From Hibiscus mutabilis (Eukaryota; Streptophyta; Magnoliopsida; Malvales; Malvaceae), in NCBI GenBank assembly GCA_019671005.1, contig CM033715.1, positions 9,734,001 to 9,798,000 on the forward strand: a DNA stretch of 64,000 bases. Direction: 5' to 3'. This document shows positions 34,904 to 46,868 of the stretch, piece by piece. The notes under the pieces are model-generated. The model was not told where the DNA came from. It worked only from the letters and a program-made list of their open reading frames with translations, and did no database searches. The position numbers and the translations under genes were made by a program. Every line of letters begins with the position of its first letter. Positions within the stretch are counted from its first letter, which is position 1.

Positions 34904-36781
34904 GCGGATGATAAATTACTTCCACAGACAGCTCCAAGCTTGGAATTCGAATGGGCACTATCGAAAGCTGTCGTGGCCGGACGAGTTTCTAAAGGTGGCG
35001 TTTGCAGCATTTTGCCTCGAAAAACAAAGCCGCATTATTATCAATTTACTTTTATGTAAATTATAAGTTCATTTTGCACTGTAAAGTAATAGATTTCATG
35101 TAAGTTGGCAAAATAAATCAGGTGGCTAAGCACAAAGCAGCCCCTTGTTTCTTTCTATTAGTAGTGTAGTACCTGCTGAGAAGACTCAATAATCAAAGCT
35201 TATAATTTTATCCCTTTGATGCTTTTAATGTTTCCTTTTGCTGTCTGTAAACGCCATTTTAGGGGACTCAAACTAACCGTGTGGATATAATCAATGCTTA
35301 TAATTATATCTCATAATCAGCCATCCATGTGTCATATTTTAAATAATTTTATTAGAACCAATACAGAACATTACGTCAACATCGTAGTAACGGTAAATAA
35401 AAAAGAGACATTTTAAGTATGATTTTATCAAATATAATAATTAAATGATCAAAACAAAAAATACATAAATAATTAAGATACCAAATAAGTTGTTTACCCA
35501 AAATAGTAACTAGACCGTTTCTATGGCTTTAACTACATCGGTGGACCTCAAAACGGTACGAACCGCCTGGAATATAATAATAATATCTTAACATATAATA
35601 CGCTGTAGATGCTTTGATATAACAATAAAATAATAAATTTTGATTTCATATAATTATATACACTATAAAATTCGATTTATCAATTTCTATAAATCATTAT
35701 ATATTGTTATTTGACGATATTGCAATATTATTATATGTTTATATATTATGTATACGAATAATTATATGTATTTATCATAAATGAGATGCATTTATTTGTT
35801 TTTGGTAATATACATGTTCGTTTTACGGTTCATGTTCGGGATGTGAGAATGTCCCTCTCAACAATATTGTTTCTAAAGTTTAAACTTGTGTCCTCTTTTT
35901 GGGAGCGTAATGTGACTTATCAATGCACCCAACAATTATTGATAATTTTTTAAATATGTAATTGAACTAAATTAAAGTTTATATATAAAATTAAGATTTA
36001 TATCTTATCTATTTGATGCAATTTACAATTTAATATGTGTATCTTCTTTTAATAAATTGTTAATAAGGTTTTAGTTTAATGGTAATAAGGTGGTTTTAAA
36101 ATTGTAATATCCTGCTAAAACCTAACCATGAAATTTAGGGTACTTATTGGAATTATCTAGAGATCTATCTAATTTAATATTTTGATATTTCTGCTAGTTA
36201 GTTCTTTAATTATTTGAATTAAAAAAAATCATTTTCATACAAATAAATTGACCCAAGTAATAAGCAGCTTGGTATTGCTTAAGCAAGCATCGAACTCGAG
36301 GCTTTGTACATGTAAAAAATTCTCGTTGGAAGATTCACTACCAAAGTCAAACGTACAACATGAATCGATCTGAATTAATCAAGACAAAATTCTGAGGAAC
36401 GGGGAGGGCAAAAAAATCATTTCCACCGAACATGTTAATCATAATTCGAATTTTTGATATTATAAACAGAAACATTAAATTGAAAGAATTATTTTATAAT
36501 AAATATTTGTACTAGAGAAGAGGAGATGATGTCAATTGAGAGTTTTAATCACTTGCTCTAGAGATTGTTGACGGTAGTAGAAAAGGTAGTAGAAAACTTG
36601 GCTTTTACACTTAAATTAATTCAGAATTTAAAAGTTCAGTCTATAGTTTAAATGCTTAAATTTTAAGGTTCATAATTTAAGTATTAGACTTTAAATATTA
36701 TAGTTTAGAGCGTATAATTTTAAGATTAAAGATTTTAATTTTAATATTTAAAATAAAATTAAGGGGTATTTTTTCGCAGTT
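34904..36781. other. AGPase 3' flank and AT-rich intergenic DNA
   Basis: AATAAA at about 35112 is a plausible poly(A) signal for the AGPase transcript. Further on the DNA is AT-rich with a SINE-like repeat (36240-36420) and no gene. Confidence 0.5.
36240..36420 (+). repeat. SINE-like dispersed repeat, copy 2
   Basis: TAATAAGCAGCTTGGTATTG, CTTAAGCAAGC, ATCGAACTCGAGGC, AAGATTCACTACCAAAG, GATCTGAATTAATCAAGAC and a terminal CAAAAAA. It aligns in order with 49690-49865 and with the reverse strand of 19640-19810. ATCGAACTC resembles a degenerate pol III B box. About 170 bp with an A-rich end, consistent with a SINE. Confidence 0.55.
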
Positions 36782-36800
36782 AATGTAATATATGTACTAA
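36782..36800. repeat. 5' target-site duplication of the LINE
   Basis: AATGTAATATATGTACTAA, identical to 43088-43106. This sets the LINE 5' end at 36801. Confidence 0.9.
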
Positions 36801-36834
36801 GAATAAGGAGTATTAGAACAAATTAAAGATACTA

Positions 36835-37900
36835 ATGCAAAACCCTAGCAATACCAGGTGTGGGACGCCGTATGGCAGCCCTAGTGGACGGTCGTCAAAG
36901 GTGATTCCTCACATTTCGACCCCGTCGTCCTTGGAGAGACTTGCATCTCCCACGCCGTTGGCTGGTCAGAGTGTGGCGAAAAAAGGAAGGAATATGGGTG
37001 ATGACGGGGAATCGGGGGTTGTGACTGCTATGGAAGCGGAAGTTGCTGCTGTTGATGGTTCCGAGGGAACGAGTCAGGTGGGTTGTTGGTGGTGATGATA
37101 AGGTACTACCGGAAACCGTAACTAAAAGTGTGTCGGTAGAGGGTGCGGAGACGAGTTATGCTAGCAAAGTGGCCAGCGTGAAGGTAGGGAGCAGCAAGGC
37201 CTGTTTTTCGTTCTTTGGGGATGAGGTGATTGTTTGTGAGGAAGATGTGATCGTTGATCAATCGAGCCCGGTTCCCTCGATTAGGTTTTTGAATAGAGTC
37301 CCTGACCAGGTGGATCATAGTATGCGCAATGCTCTCATTGTTCGGCTATAGGGGGAGGTGATTGGATTTAAGGTGTTGCATTCGTGGATTCACACCATGT
37401 GAAAACCGGTGGGGACGCTACAATTGATTAATATCGAGAACAACTATTATGTTGTTCGGTTCTCAGACGATGGGGACTATACTAGAGTGCTCACAGAGGG
37501 TCTTTGGACGATATATGAAAGCTATCTAACAGTGCAACCATGGAGTCGATCATTTTCAACATCGGAGAGTTACCCATCGCAAGTGATTGTATGGGTTAGG
37601 TTGTTGGGACTCCCTCTTCGATATTACATGAAAGCCATGTTTCATTGTATTGCTGCAGTCCTTGGGAGGGTAGTTAAGATAGATTACAACACGCAAGAAG
37701 GTGACCGTGGGAAATTTGCACGTCTTGCTCTCTTGGTGGATTTAAATAAGCCCATTTGGTCATGTATCTGTATTGATGGTAAGCTTCAACGGCTTGAATA
37801 TGAAGGGTTGCAGCAAGTGTGTTTCGCGTGTGGAATTTATGGGCATGCAAAGGAGGAATGTCATACAAATCCTATAAAGATGAATTCTGGAGAACAATAA
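36835..37900 (+). pseudogene. LINE ORF1: DUF4283 and CCHC knuckle
   Basis: Start ATG at 36835 (MQNPSNTRCGTPYGSPSGRS). The frame shifts near 37075 and is interrupted at 37350-37405. The 37409-37900 part carries DUF4283-type sequence (DDGDYTRVLTEGLWTI, VIVWVRLLGLPLRYYMKAMF) and a CCHC knuckle CFACGIYGHAKEEC, C-x2-C-x4-H-x4-C, all four ligands kept. Such ORF1 proteins bind LINE RNA. Confidence 0.88.
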
Positions 37901-38789
37901 GATAATAGTGGTAATCAGGTTGATAGCTTGACAAGGTCGAATGATACTGGAGATGATCTTTTTGGGCCTTGGATGCTTGTGGAGAATATGCGTCGACATA
38001 TGACTAATGAGTCTCGGACGGTAGCTAGGAAGCAGAAGGTTGGGGGTCGTCGTCTGGGTCTCGATATATGGTATTGGATGAAGGTGGTGATGTTGGTGTT
38101 GAACCAGAACCTGTTGAGCGTGTTGTTGAATCACAACGGGGGGTTCTAGGCCTGCGCCTACTGCGGCTATGAAACAAAAGAATGTGGTTGAGTTTTGGGA
38201 GGTTTTAAAGAATGCAGCATATTTTGCATCTAACCCGCCAAAAAAATCATCGAAGCAAGGTACAGCAGGTCATGGGGCTGTGGTGGTTCCCTCGGTCACT
38301 GGTCAAAGTGCTGTGGTGATGGAGCATGGTCCAAAAGTCGCTAATGAAGTGCATAAGGCTGTTAAAATTGTAGAAGAGAGGTCTGGGAAGCCGGGTTCAA
38401 GTCATGGATCTAGGGTAAAGGCTCAAGTGGGAATCAGGAAATTAATGAAGGAGAATATGCAGCGCGAACTTAAGGTTCGTAAGCCTACTGGTTCGAAGCT
38501 CAGGGATCGGACGGTGTTGGTTGAGTGGGCTGCTAGCTTTGCAAATTAAATCTCGGATGCATTTGGGGGTGTGACTGTTGGTGGTGATGGTTATGTTCAT
38601 CATGATCAGCTTCGAGCAATGGTCTCTTCACCGGACGATGGTGACTCTATTTATGATTCCCAATGTGAGGTCATGGAGGACCCCGATGAGCCCGGTTTGG
38701 GCATGGGTGCTCTTGAGCAGTAAGGTTCTTGTTTGTTTTTATTTTGTTGATGATGAAGTTTATGTTTTAGAATTGTCAGAGTGCAACAA

Positions 38790-41700
38790 GTTTAGAATTT
38801 TGGCCAATCTTCAATTCATTTAAGCGTGAACATCAGCTATCGGTGGTGGCGCTTTTTTAACCTCGGATTAATGGTCTTACCGTAGATAGGGTGATTTCTA
38901 AGTTGGGCTATCAAAATTCTTTTCGGGTGGAAACACATGGTTTCAGTGGTGGCATCTGGCTCCTCTAGCACGATTCAGTTATGGTGGAGGTGTCGTATGT
39001 AGCGAATCAATTTGTACATGGTGTGGTTCATTCGGTTGATTGTGAATCTTGGTTTTGGTTTACGGCTGTGTATGCGAGCCCGTAGATGTTTCATTGTAAG
39101 CACTTTTGGAAGAATCTTGACTCACTCAGCCCCGGTGATGACGTGCCATGGGTACTAGGAGGGGACTTTAATGCAATTTTGGATGTGAATGAGCGAGCGG
39201 GATCGGCTTCTCATAATGGTATTAGTAGTTCCTTTAATGAGTTCGTATCTGACACTAGTCTATTCGATCTTGGGTTCAGGGGACCACTGTTCACATGGTC
39301 ACGGGGGGATCTCTATCAGAGATTGGATCATTGCTTGGCTAATTCGCAATGGACAACATCTTTTCTGAATGGTTTTGTTAGTCACTTAGATAAAATTAGC
39401 TCGGATCATTGGCCACTTTTGCTCCATCTTACTGATACAATGAGTGGTTCAAAACCACGACCTTCTAGGTATGTCACAACATGGCAAGATCATCTGTAGT
39501 TCTCGAGCTTCTTGAAAGATGTTTGGGAGATTGATGCACTGATCCAACAGAATATTAGTAGCTTACAGTGGGAAATTTAGTGGTGGAATAAGGATATTTT
39601 TGGTCATATAGGTAAAAGGAAGAGACGGTTATTAGCTCGATAGTGTGGTATAGATAAAGCCCTTGTCCGAGGTCATTTGGATTTTCTTGTGCAACTTGCT
39701 AAAGAGTTGCGAGCTGAGCTTGATGTGGTGCTTGAACAAGAGGAATATTATGGCGGCAGAAAGCTTATTCTCATTGGATAACCGATGGGGATCGAAACAC
39801 AAAGTACTTCCATGCATCGGTGATGGCTCGTAGGCATGCAAATATAGTATCATCTTTGCAACTAGATGATGGGTCGTCGTGTTCGGACCAATCGGCCTTA
39901 TCCAACCTGGCGTTGGATTTCTATCACATTTTGTTTACTAGTGATGTTGGGATTGGACATAATTACTCGGTTATGTGTAATTTTCCAAGGCTGGATGATT
40001 CGGCCATGCATAGCTTGGGAGCTGCGGCTACCGATGATAAGGTACGCGTTGCTTGCTTTGACATGGGTCCATGGAAGGCACCAAGGGTTGACGGGTTACA
40101 TACAACGTTTTATCAAAAGAATTGGGATGTGGTTGCTTCATCAGTATGTGGTTTTGTTCGGCAAATGTTTGAGACTGGGGTTTTTCCTTCGGATATTAAT
40201 TGAACCTTGTTGGTTCTCTTACCGAAGGTGGCAGTGCCAACACATATACGAAAATTTAGACCTATTAGCCTGTGTATTGTATTGTACAGAATTATTACCA
40301 AGGAGATTGTTAATCTGTTGAAGCCATGGCTTTCGGATTGGGTTTCTAAGAACCAAACAAGTTTTGTGTCGGGCCGCGCCATCACTGATAATATAGTAAT
40401 TACTCAGGATGTCATTCATTCCATGCGAAAGAAGCAAGGTTGTAAGGGTTGGATGACAATCAAGATTGACTTAGAAAAGGCGTATGATCGTTTAGAGTGG
40501 AGCTTCATAGATGAGACGTTGGCTGATATTGGTATTCCAGATTCGTTACGTTGCCTTATTATACAGTGTGTCTCTATAGTATCGACTCAAATTTTATGGA
40601 ATGAATCTATGATAGAGGCGTTCACCCTTTCGCGCGGTATTCAACAAGGCGATCCCCTGCCCCCTTATTTGTTTGTGCTCTGTATGGAGAGGTTGGCTCA
40701 ATCTATTCAGTTGTCGATTAATGCGGGTGAGTGGTGCACGTTTCGGACATCACGCTCTAGTCCAGAGATATCACACCTTTTCTTCGCGGATGATATATTA
40801 CTTTTTACCGAGGCTTCTATAGAGCAGATGTGTGTTGTTCTCGCTGTGTTTGAGAATTTATGTTCTGTGTTAAGGTACAAGATGAATCATGCGAAGACAA
40901 ATATTTATTTTTCCCGTAATGTTTCTGCTGATCTCCGTAGAGATATTTGCATGGGATTTGGTTTTAATATGGTATCGGACTTGGGTAAGTACGTCATATC
41001 GACTTTATATAATTACTTAACTCAGATGGTGCGAAAGAAACTAAGTGGATGGAAGGCTGAGACTTTGTCATTAGCTAGCCAAATTACTTTGGCAAAAGTG
41101 GTGCTTTCAACGATTCTAACGTACAATGTGAAAACATTGATTATTCTAAAGGCCATATGCCGAGGCCAAAAACGTATTTTTCAGGCGTATGGGGTATCAC
41201 TACGGATAGAGGAGGGGTGCATTTGGTGAAATGGGACACTATTTGTCAACATGTAACTCAGGGTGGTCTTGGGTTTTGTAGGATTGATGTACAAAATGAG
41301 GCGTTCATTATGAAATTGGCCTTCAGGTTATTGACGCGACCCATTGCTTTGAGGGTTTGATTTTTGCGCACGAAATACAAATGCCCATCGGGGGTCCCAG
41401 AGGTTCTTCTTGGTAGCGCAGGGTCTTGTCTTTGGAAAGGGCTCGGGGTGGTTTGGCAAGATGTACATAATAACATAACATAGAGTGTTGGTCATGGGCA
41501 CGATGTTGATTTTTGGTATGATGTTTGGATTAAGGATTTGGGGCCGTTGGTTCAATATGTGTTTCCTGACATGGGGAATATGGTAAGGGTTACGTATGTG
41601 GCATCTATGGCCGATGCAAATGGAAATTGGGATTGGGAGCAGCTCGGCACACTATTGCCGTGTGCAATTTTGCTTCACATTGCCGCAGTGAATGGGCCGG

Positions 41701-42370
41701 TTCTAGCTCTGGGTAGTGCTTGTATTGGTTGGAAGGTTAGTTGGGACAATAGGTTTTCGGTTAGCTCGACCTATAGCCTTCAGGTGGGTCTACATGTAGG
41801 TAAGGGTGATCAGGTCTGGAGAATGATTAGTCGAATTAAAGGGCTGTAGAAAATTCGTGTCTTCATGTTGTTAGTTTGTCAAAATAGGCTCATGACTAAC
41901 GCAGAGAAGGTTTGGCACCATTTCACAACCGATAGTCGCTGCCTATTATGCCAAGCTGCGATTGAGGACATAGACCATGTGTTGAGGAAGTGTTCTTAAG
42001 CAACGGTTGTTTGGCGATGCATTATACAACCCTCGATGTTCTAAGATTTTATGGGCGGGAAGTGTCGGATTAGATTTACGCTAATATTCGTGATAAAGTG
42101 CAGTTTGCAGTTGATATGACAGATTGAGATATTTTGGTTAGTGCAATCATATGGAATTTATGGTTATTTCGGAACTCATTGTCTTTGACAATCCTTTGGA
42201 GGGGTTTGGCTCTATTCTGGATCGTAGTCGACGACTTCAGGTGTTGTCACGGAGAGCTCTCGATGAGGGGAAGAGTAGCCGACATGTTTTGAGTAGTGTT
42301 GCGCATGGTCCGAGTCAGTGGATGCCACCTAAGGATGGCTGAGTTAAGTTGAATACAGATGGAGCGTAGA
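38790..42370 (+). pseudogene. LINE ORF2: endonuclease, RT, zf-RVT, RNase H (broken)
   Basis: Exo-endo-phosphatase type endonuclease at about 38860-39500: WVLGGDFNAILDVNERAG, DLGFRGPLFTWSRG, RLDHCLANSQW and SSDHWPLLL. RT is open at 40207-41229: RKFRPISLCIVLYRIITKEI, QTSFVSGRAITDNIVITQDV, KIDLEKAYDRLEWSF, SRGIQQGDPLPPYLFVLCME and HLFFADDILLFTEAS. The catalytic Asp pair in FADD is intact. A zf-RVT stretch at about 41480-42010 and an RNase H start (KLNTDGA near 42345) are damaged. Stops lie at 39083, 39499, 39640, 40203 and many later sites. Confidence 0.9.
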
Positions 42371-43087
42371 ATAGTCATGATGGTTTGGCTTCTTGTGGTG
42401 GGATTCTTCATGATAACCTCGGTGAGTGGTTAGGTGAATTTATAAAATTTATCGAGGCCTGTTGCGTGTTGCATTATTGAATCTGAACTTTGGGTTGCGT
42501 TTGTTGGTTATTCATATGCTTGAGATATAGGTTATCATCATATCATTCTTGAAATGAATAATTTGGATGCGCTCCAAATATTAAGTAAAGGTTCTTCTCG
42601 GCAAGGGTGTGATTCTTTGGTGCTTCACTTTCACGAGTTGCAGCAACGTCCGTGGGTTGTATGTATACAACGTGTGTTGCGTGATGGTAATTGTGTGACT
42701 GATATGCTTTCGAAAAAGGCCTTGCGAGATGATTTCGATGTGCACCTATTGAATGCGCCTGACAGTGGACTATTGGCACTGCTTCATGCAGACTTGGCTG
42801 GAGGAATTGGTTAACTAGAAAAACTTGGGGCTGCTACAGTTGGTGCCAGTGATTGCTCCACTTGAGTCGAGTGCTAGGTGGGTGTTGTTAATTATTGTAT
42901 GCTACTCACCGACTGGATAATGTCACGGGTTGATGGATATATTGTCTTTTAGAATAAGTATTTTCTCGAGTTTATCTCGTCGGACATTATGTAATTATTG
43001 TCGTGTGTATTCCTTTTCTTCTATCTAAATTTAGGGAAACTTTTTAACGAGACACAAAGTAATAATTTTTTCTATTTTCATCTAAAA

Positions 43088-43106
43088 AATGTAATATATG
43101 TACTAA
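43088..43106. repeat. 3' target-site duplication of the LINE
   Basis: AATGTAATATATGTACTAA, identical to 36782-36800. The first two A bases may belong to the LINE A-tail, so the true duplication is 17-19 bp. Confidence 0.9.
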
Positions 43107-43110
43107 TAAT

Positions 43111-44136
43111 TAGGAGTGTGCAAAAATATTCGATCCGAATAATCCGATCCATTTATCCGATAATCCAATCCGAATTTTTGGATATCCGATTTGTTTTTTA
43201 TTTTTGGATAATTTAGATCGAATATCCGATCAAAAAATCGGATAATCGGATCGGATACGAATCAGACAAATCAAGATTTCGAATTATCCGAATATCCTAA
43301 AAATGGGTCTTTAGCCCTAGGTCCAATAGGCAGTAGCCCTATGTTTCACGAGAAACTTTCCCCAGGCCCAAATTATAGCCTATTCTCCACAGCCCTCACG
43401 AGATATTTTTCCCAAACCTCATCTTCTCCACTGCTCACTTTCACAAGAATGAATTCACTGCAATTTTCATTCTAGTCTCGGGTAAATTCATTGCTCATGT
43501 TATTTTAGAATAAAATATTCAATATGGGTTTTCAATGATTAAAGAAACAGAAAAGTATATAATTCATGAGATTTAATTAGTTTTTTGGGGATTTATTTTT
43601 TACTGATAAATTGATGCTATTTGCTTCCTCGTTCTCTCATTGAATCACTTTAATACAGGTTGTAAATAATTAATTTCTTGTTTAACTTATTTATGTTTAA
43701 AAGATTAAGCTTTACTTTAACACATGGTGCAAATAATTAGTGTTTTTTGCTTTACTGAGTCGTTGTTAGGGTGAGAGTTGATTAGTGTTTTATGTGCTTC
43801 TTGCTTTACTTTCGAATTTCTTACGATTTCATTAACTAAGAGTTCGGATTACATCTAACTTTTTGTTTTCATAACAGAAACCAAATGCATTAAAAGATAG
43901 AGTACCACCATAAGAGAATGTGGGGATCATGTGAAGAAAACCAGTATGAAGTGGGATTAATTTTAGGCAAATTAAGGGATATGTTCGGATCGGATACCTG
44001 ATCAGAATTTTCGAGTATCCGAATTTTCGGATATCCGATTTTTTTAAATCGGATACGGATCGCTACTTTAGCTATTCAAAATTTTCGGATATTCAAATTT
44101 CGGATCGAATTCAATATCCGAATTTGAACACCCCTA
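43111..44136. mobile_element. Non-autonomous hAT-type element, 1026 bp
   Basis: Ends TAGGAGTGTGCAAA and TTTGAACACCCCTA are inverted repeats. Flanking 8-bp duplication CTAATAAT (43103-43110) and CTAATAAC (44137-44144), one mismatch. The subterminal zones at both ends are packed with CGGATATCCGA and ATCCGAT variants, which can bind in inverted arrays. The middle is non-coding. It inserted across the boundary between the LINE 3' duplication and flanking DNA. Confidence 0.88.
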
Positions 44137-44639
44137 CTAATAACCCTATATATTTTAGGCTATATTTTAGATTAATGGAATAATAAACCCAATCTGAAGT
44201 TTATAAGAAAAACATCTCCAAATAGATCTGCTCGTTTATCGCATCCGTCAAAAAGAACGAAAAACAATTTCTCTGAGTCCAAAGCTTCACAACGGAGAGT
44301 CCTTCGAGGTTAGCCTTTTCTCTGCTTCAAAAAAAAAAAAAAAAATCTTAAATGCGTTATATTTCAAGGATCTCATCTCATTTCCCCTTAAACATTCAAT
44401 CGTTTTTAGTAGATTATTTATTTTCAATTATTTATGCTTTGTAGACCCCTAGATTTGTTTGTTCTGATTTTGGATTTTCAGTTTCTTTTTCTATGAACAC
44501 TAAGTTATTGTTTGCTCGGTGAGAAAGCTGATTTAAAAGTTCTGAACCTCGTATTTTTTATGGTATCTCTGGATTTTGGGTGACGGGTGATTGATTATTT
44601 GTTGCATTAGTCATATATCTAATAGTATTCATTTTTTGG

Positions 44640-44815
44640 TTTAACCACCGGTATCCAATCCATTAGTTGATCAATCCGGATCGAATACGGCAGAGTCGCA
44701 TTATGGGGTCACCCTCCCAATCTATTTGCTCGCTTCACAGTGTCAAGATTTGAACCCTAGCTTTGCTTAAAGGATATAGTGTCATCCCACTAGATCAACT
44801 GGTTGTTGGTTCTAA
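44640..44815 (-). repeat. SINE-like element with pol III A and B boxes
   Basis: On the minus strand an A-box-like TTGATCTAGTGGG is followed, about 40 nt later, by a B-box-like AGGGTTCAAATCTTG. That is the internal promoter arrangement of tRNA-derived SINEs. It lies in the presumed leader or intron region upstream of RER1. Confidence 0.5.
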
Positions 44816-45052
44816 TTGTATTCGTTGATTGAGAATTGCAAGCTATTTTCTTGTTCATGGGCAATCATTAGTGGTGATATCTGATGATTTACTGGTAGTA
44901 GTAGTGCTTAAACTGATGGAGTGTTTAGTTTAAGTATTGAGTTTATCTTTGTATACTTATAACTATGATATTTTGTTGGGAACTTAATGAATCTTTGTGC
45001 TTAAGCTGATTGGGTTCTTCTCTTATGATGTTGGATTTGAAGCTCATATTGA

Positions 45053-46110
45053 ATGGATGGAATTGGAGGTGACGGTTCATCGGCGGGCTCACCTTTGCCT
45101 CAATGGGGGCATGATACATGGAGGATGTATCAGTATTATCTAGATAAGACTACACCTCATACAACTTATAGATGGATCGGGACAATTGTTATAGCAGCTA
45201 TCTACTGTTTGCGCCTCTATTCTGTTCAAGGGTTTTACATAGTTTCATATGGCCTTGGGATCTACCTGCTGAATTTGCTCATTGGGTTTTTGTCTCCTCT
45301 GGTTGATCCTGAACTTGAAGTCTCCGATGGGCCTCTACTGCCGACAAAAGGTTCAGATGAATTCAAGCCGTTTATTCTTAGGCTACCCGAGTTTAAGTTC
45401 TGGTAATTGAAACTTTTATATTGCTTCTCATCTGTAATGATGCTTTATAGGCAATTTATTGGTGGTGGTGTTCTGATATGTGTTCTATGCTGAAATCTGT
45501 GATATGTTTGTTAAGGGAAACAACTTACCTAAACGCGTCGTGTAATTTTTTAGATTGATGTGAGTAGATATGTGGAGAAAATGCTTGAAAGCGTTTGCTC
45601 TTAACTGTATATTCAATTTATTTGCCTTAGTCAAATTCATCCAATTGGAAGTGTGTTTTCTAGCTTTAAATTCATACTGATTTGCGCATGTTGAATCGGC
45701 ATTTGTGTATAACTTTTGCAGGTACTCCATGACAAAGGCTTTCTGCATAGCATTCGTTATGACTTTCTTTTCCTTATTCGATGTTCCTGTCTTTTGGCCT
45801 ATATTACTTTGTTACTGGATTGTTCTTTTTGTTCTTACAATGAGACGTCAGATCGCACACATGATCAAGTACAAGTATATCCCCTTGAACATCGGAAAGC
45901 AGGTGAGCTTCCGATCGATAAACTAGCTCTACTTTTATAACTATATAAGCGAGCGTGTTTTCCGTGTACTTTTAATTACTAGAGGTAACTGGGAAGAGTC
46001 TCCAACATTCATATACTTGAAAGATAACATTATTTTTCTTCTTCCATATTTGACAGAAGTACACCGGTAAGAAAGCTTCTGCAAGTAGCAGTGGCTCTCG
46101 TGGGGATTAA
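45053..46110 (+). CDS. RER1: RER1 family protein (ER retrieval receptor)
   Basis: Golgi membrane receptor that returns ER-resident membrane proteins to the ER in COPI vesicles. Exons 45053-45402, 45722-45902, 46057-46110, total 194 codons plus TAA, as usual for RER1. Recognisable: WRMYQYYLDKTTPHTTYRWI, then hydrophobic spans around IGTIVIAAIYCLRLY, GLGIYLLNLLIGFLSPLVDP, AFCIAFVMTFFSLFDVPVF and PILLCYWIVLFVLTMRRQI. The tail is KYTGKKASASSSGSRGD, after HMIKYKYIPLNIGKQ. Four membrane segments in a W topology are known for the family. All residues are continuous across exons. A leader intron is likely (CCTTCGAG then GTTAGCC at about 44310) but unproven. Confidence 0.95.
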
Positions 46111-46868
46111 AGATTGTGCCGGGCGGTTCACCGAAAAGGTGTACTGGATTTTATAGGAACATCCCGGAAGTGAAACATTTCCCGGTTATGAAGATTTGAT
46201 ACACAAGTTTTTTGAGATTGAGATTATTTGCCAGTAAATTTGTACAACGCAGTATCGTTTCATTCATCTGATATTCTCTATATGTAGAAGCTAATTGTTA
46301 GCGACGAGATTGAATTTCTTATCAGAGCCATCATCGGCAGATTGCGGCCGTTAATTTTCATTATTAAGCACACGATATAAATCAAAGAAATTTGAAGTTT
46401 TCGACTCCGAATTCGTCACAATGGCAAGCAATCTTGAAATAAACTTAAATTACTTGGAAAGATCTTAATACAATCCCACAAACTATGCAACATTATAAAA
46501 ATGAACTTAATAAACTAAGTTGAGCTCAAATTAGATTTATAAATAATATCAATGTCATTTATAATTGTCCGGGTCTTACTTGGCCCTAATGGAATATAAA
46601 CTTAAAATTTAGTCCAAATTCTTTCAAATTTGTATAAGGTTAATCCAGTTTCGATGTATACAACACAGCTTAAAAGCTTATGTTCAGCACATGGACATTG
46701 GTTTTCATATACTTGTAAAAGAACATTTCATACAATTTTAAATGTATTTATTACGTACAATTACAAGAATCTCATACAATCTTATTATTTGCCTGGAAAA
46801 CAATCCTTTCAATTTAGTTCCAGCACTTTGCAGGAAAAAGTCATTATAATAAAAAAAACTGGAAGCAG
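46111..46868. other. Convergent 3' regions of RER1 and laccase
   Basis: RER1 runs rightward and laccase leftward, so this 758-bp space contains both 3' UTRs. No additional gene seen. Confidence 0.6.

Larger units (their letters stand above)
36801..43087 (+). mobile_element. Near full-length plant L1-type LINE with target duplication
   Basis: About 6.3 kb. ORF1 spans 36835-37900, then endonuclease, RT, zf-RVT and RNase H remnants, a 3' UTR and a short A-rich end (CTAAAAAA). It is bounded by a 17-19 bp perfect target duplication (36782-36800, 43088-43106). The full 5' end indicates a non-truncated insertion, which is unusual for LINEs. Many stops and several frameshifts show it is old and inactive. 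Confidence 0.92.

Noticed and set aside
37928..38549. Separate plant gene between LINE ORF1 and ORF2
   Set aside because: The frames fit the low-complexity linker after the CCHC knuckle of the LINE; no independent family signal.
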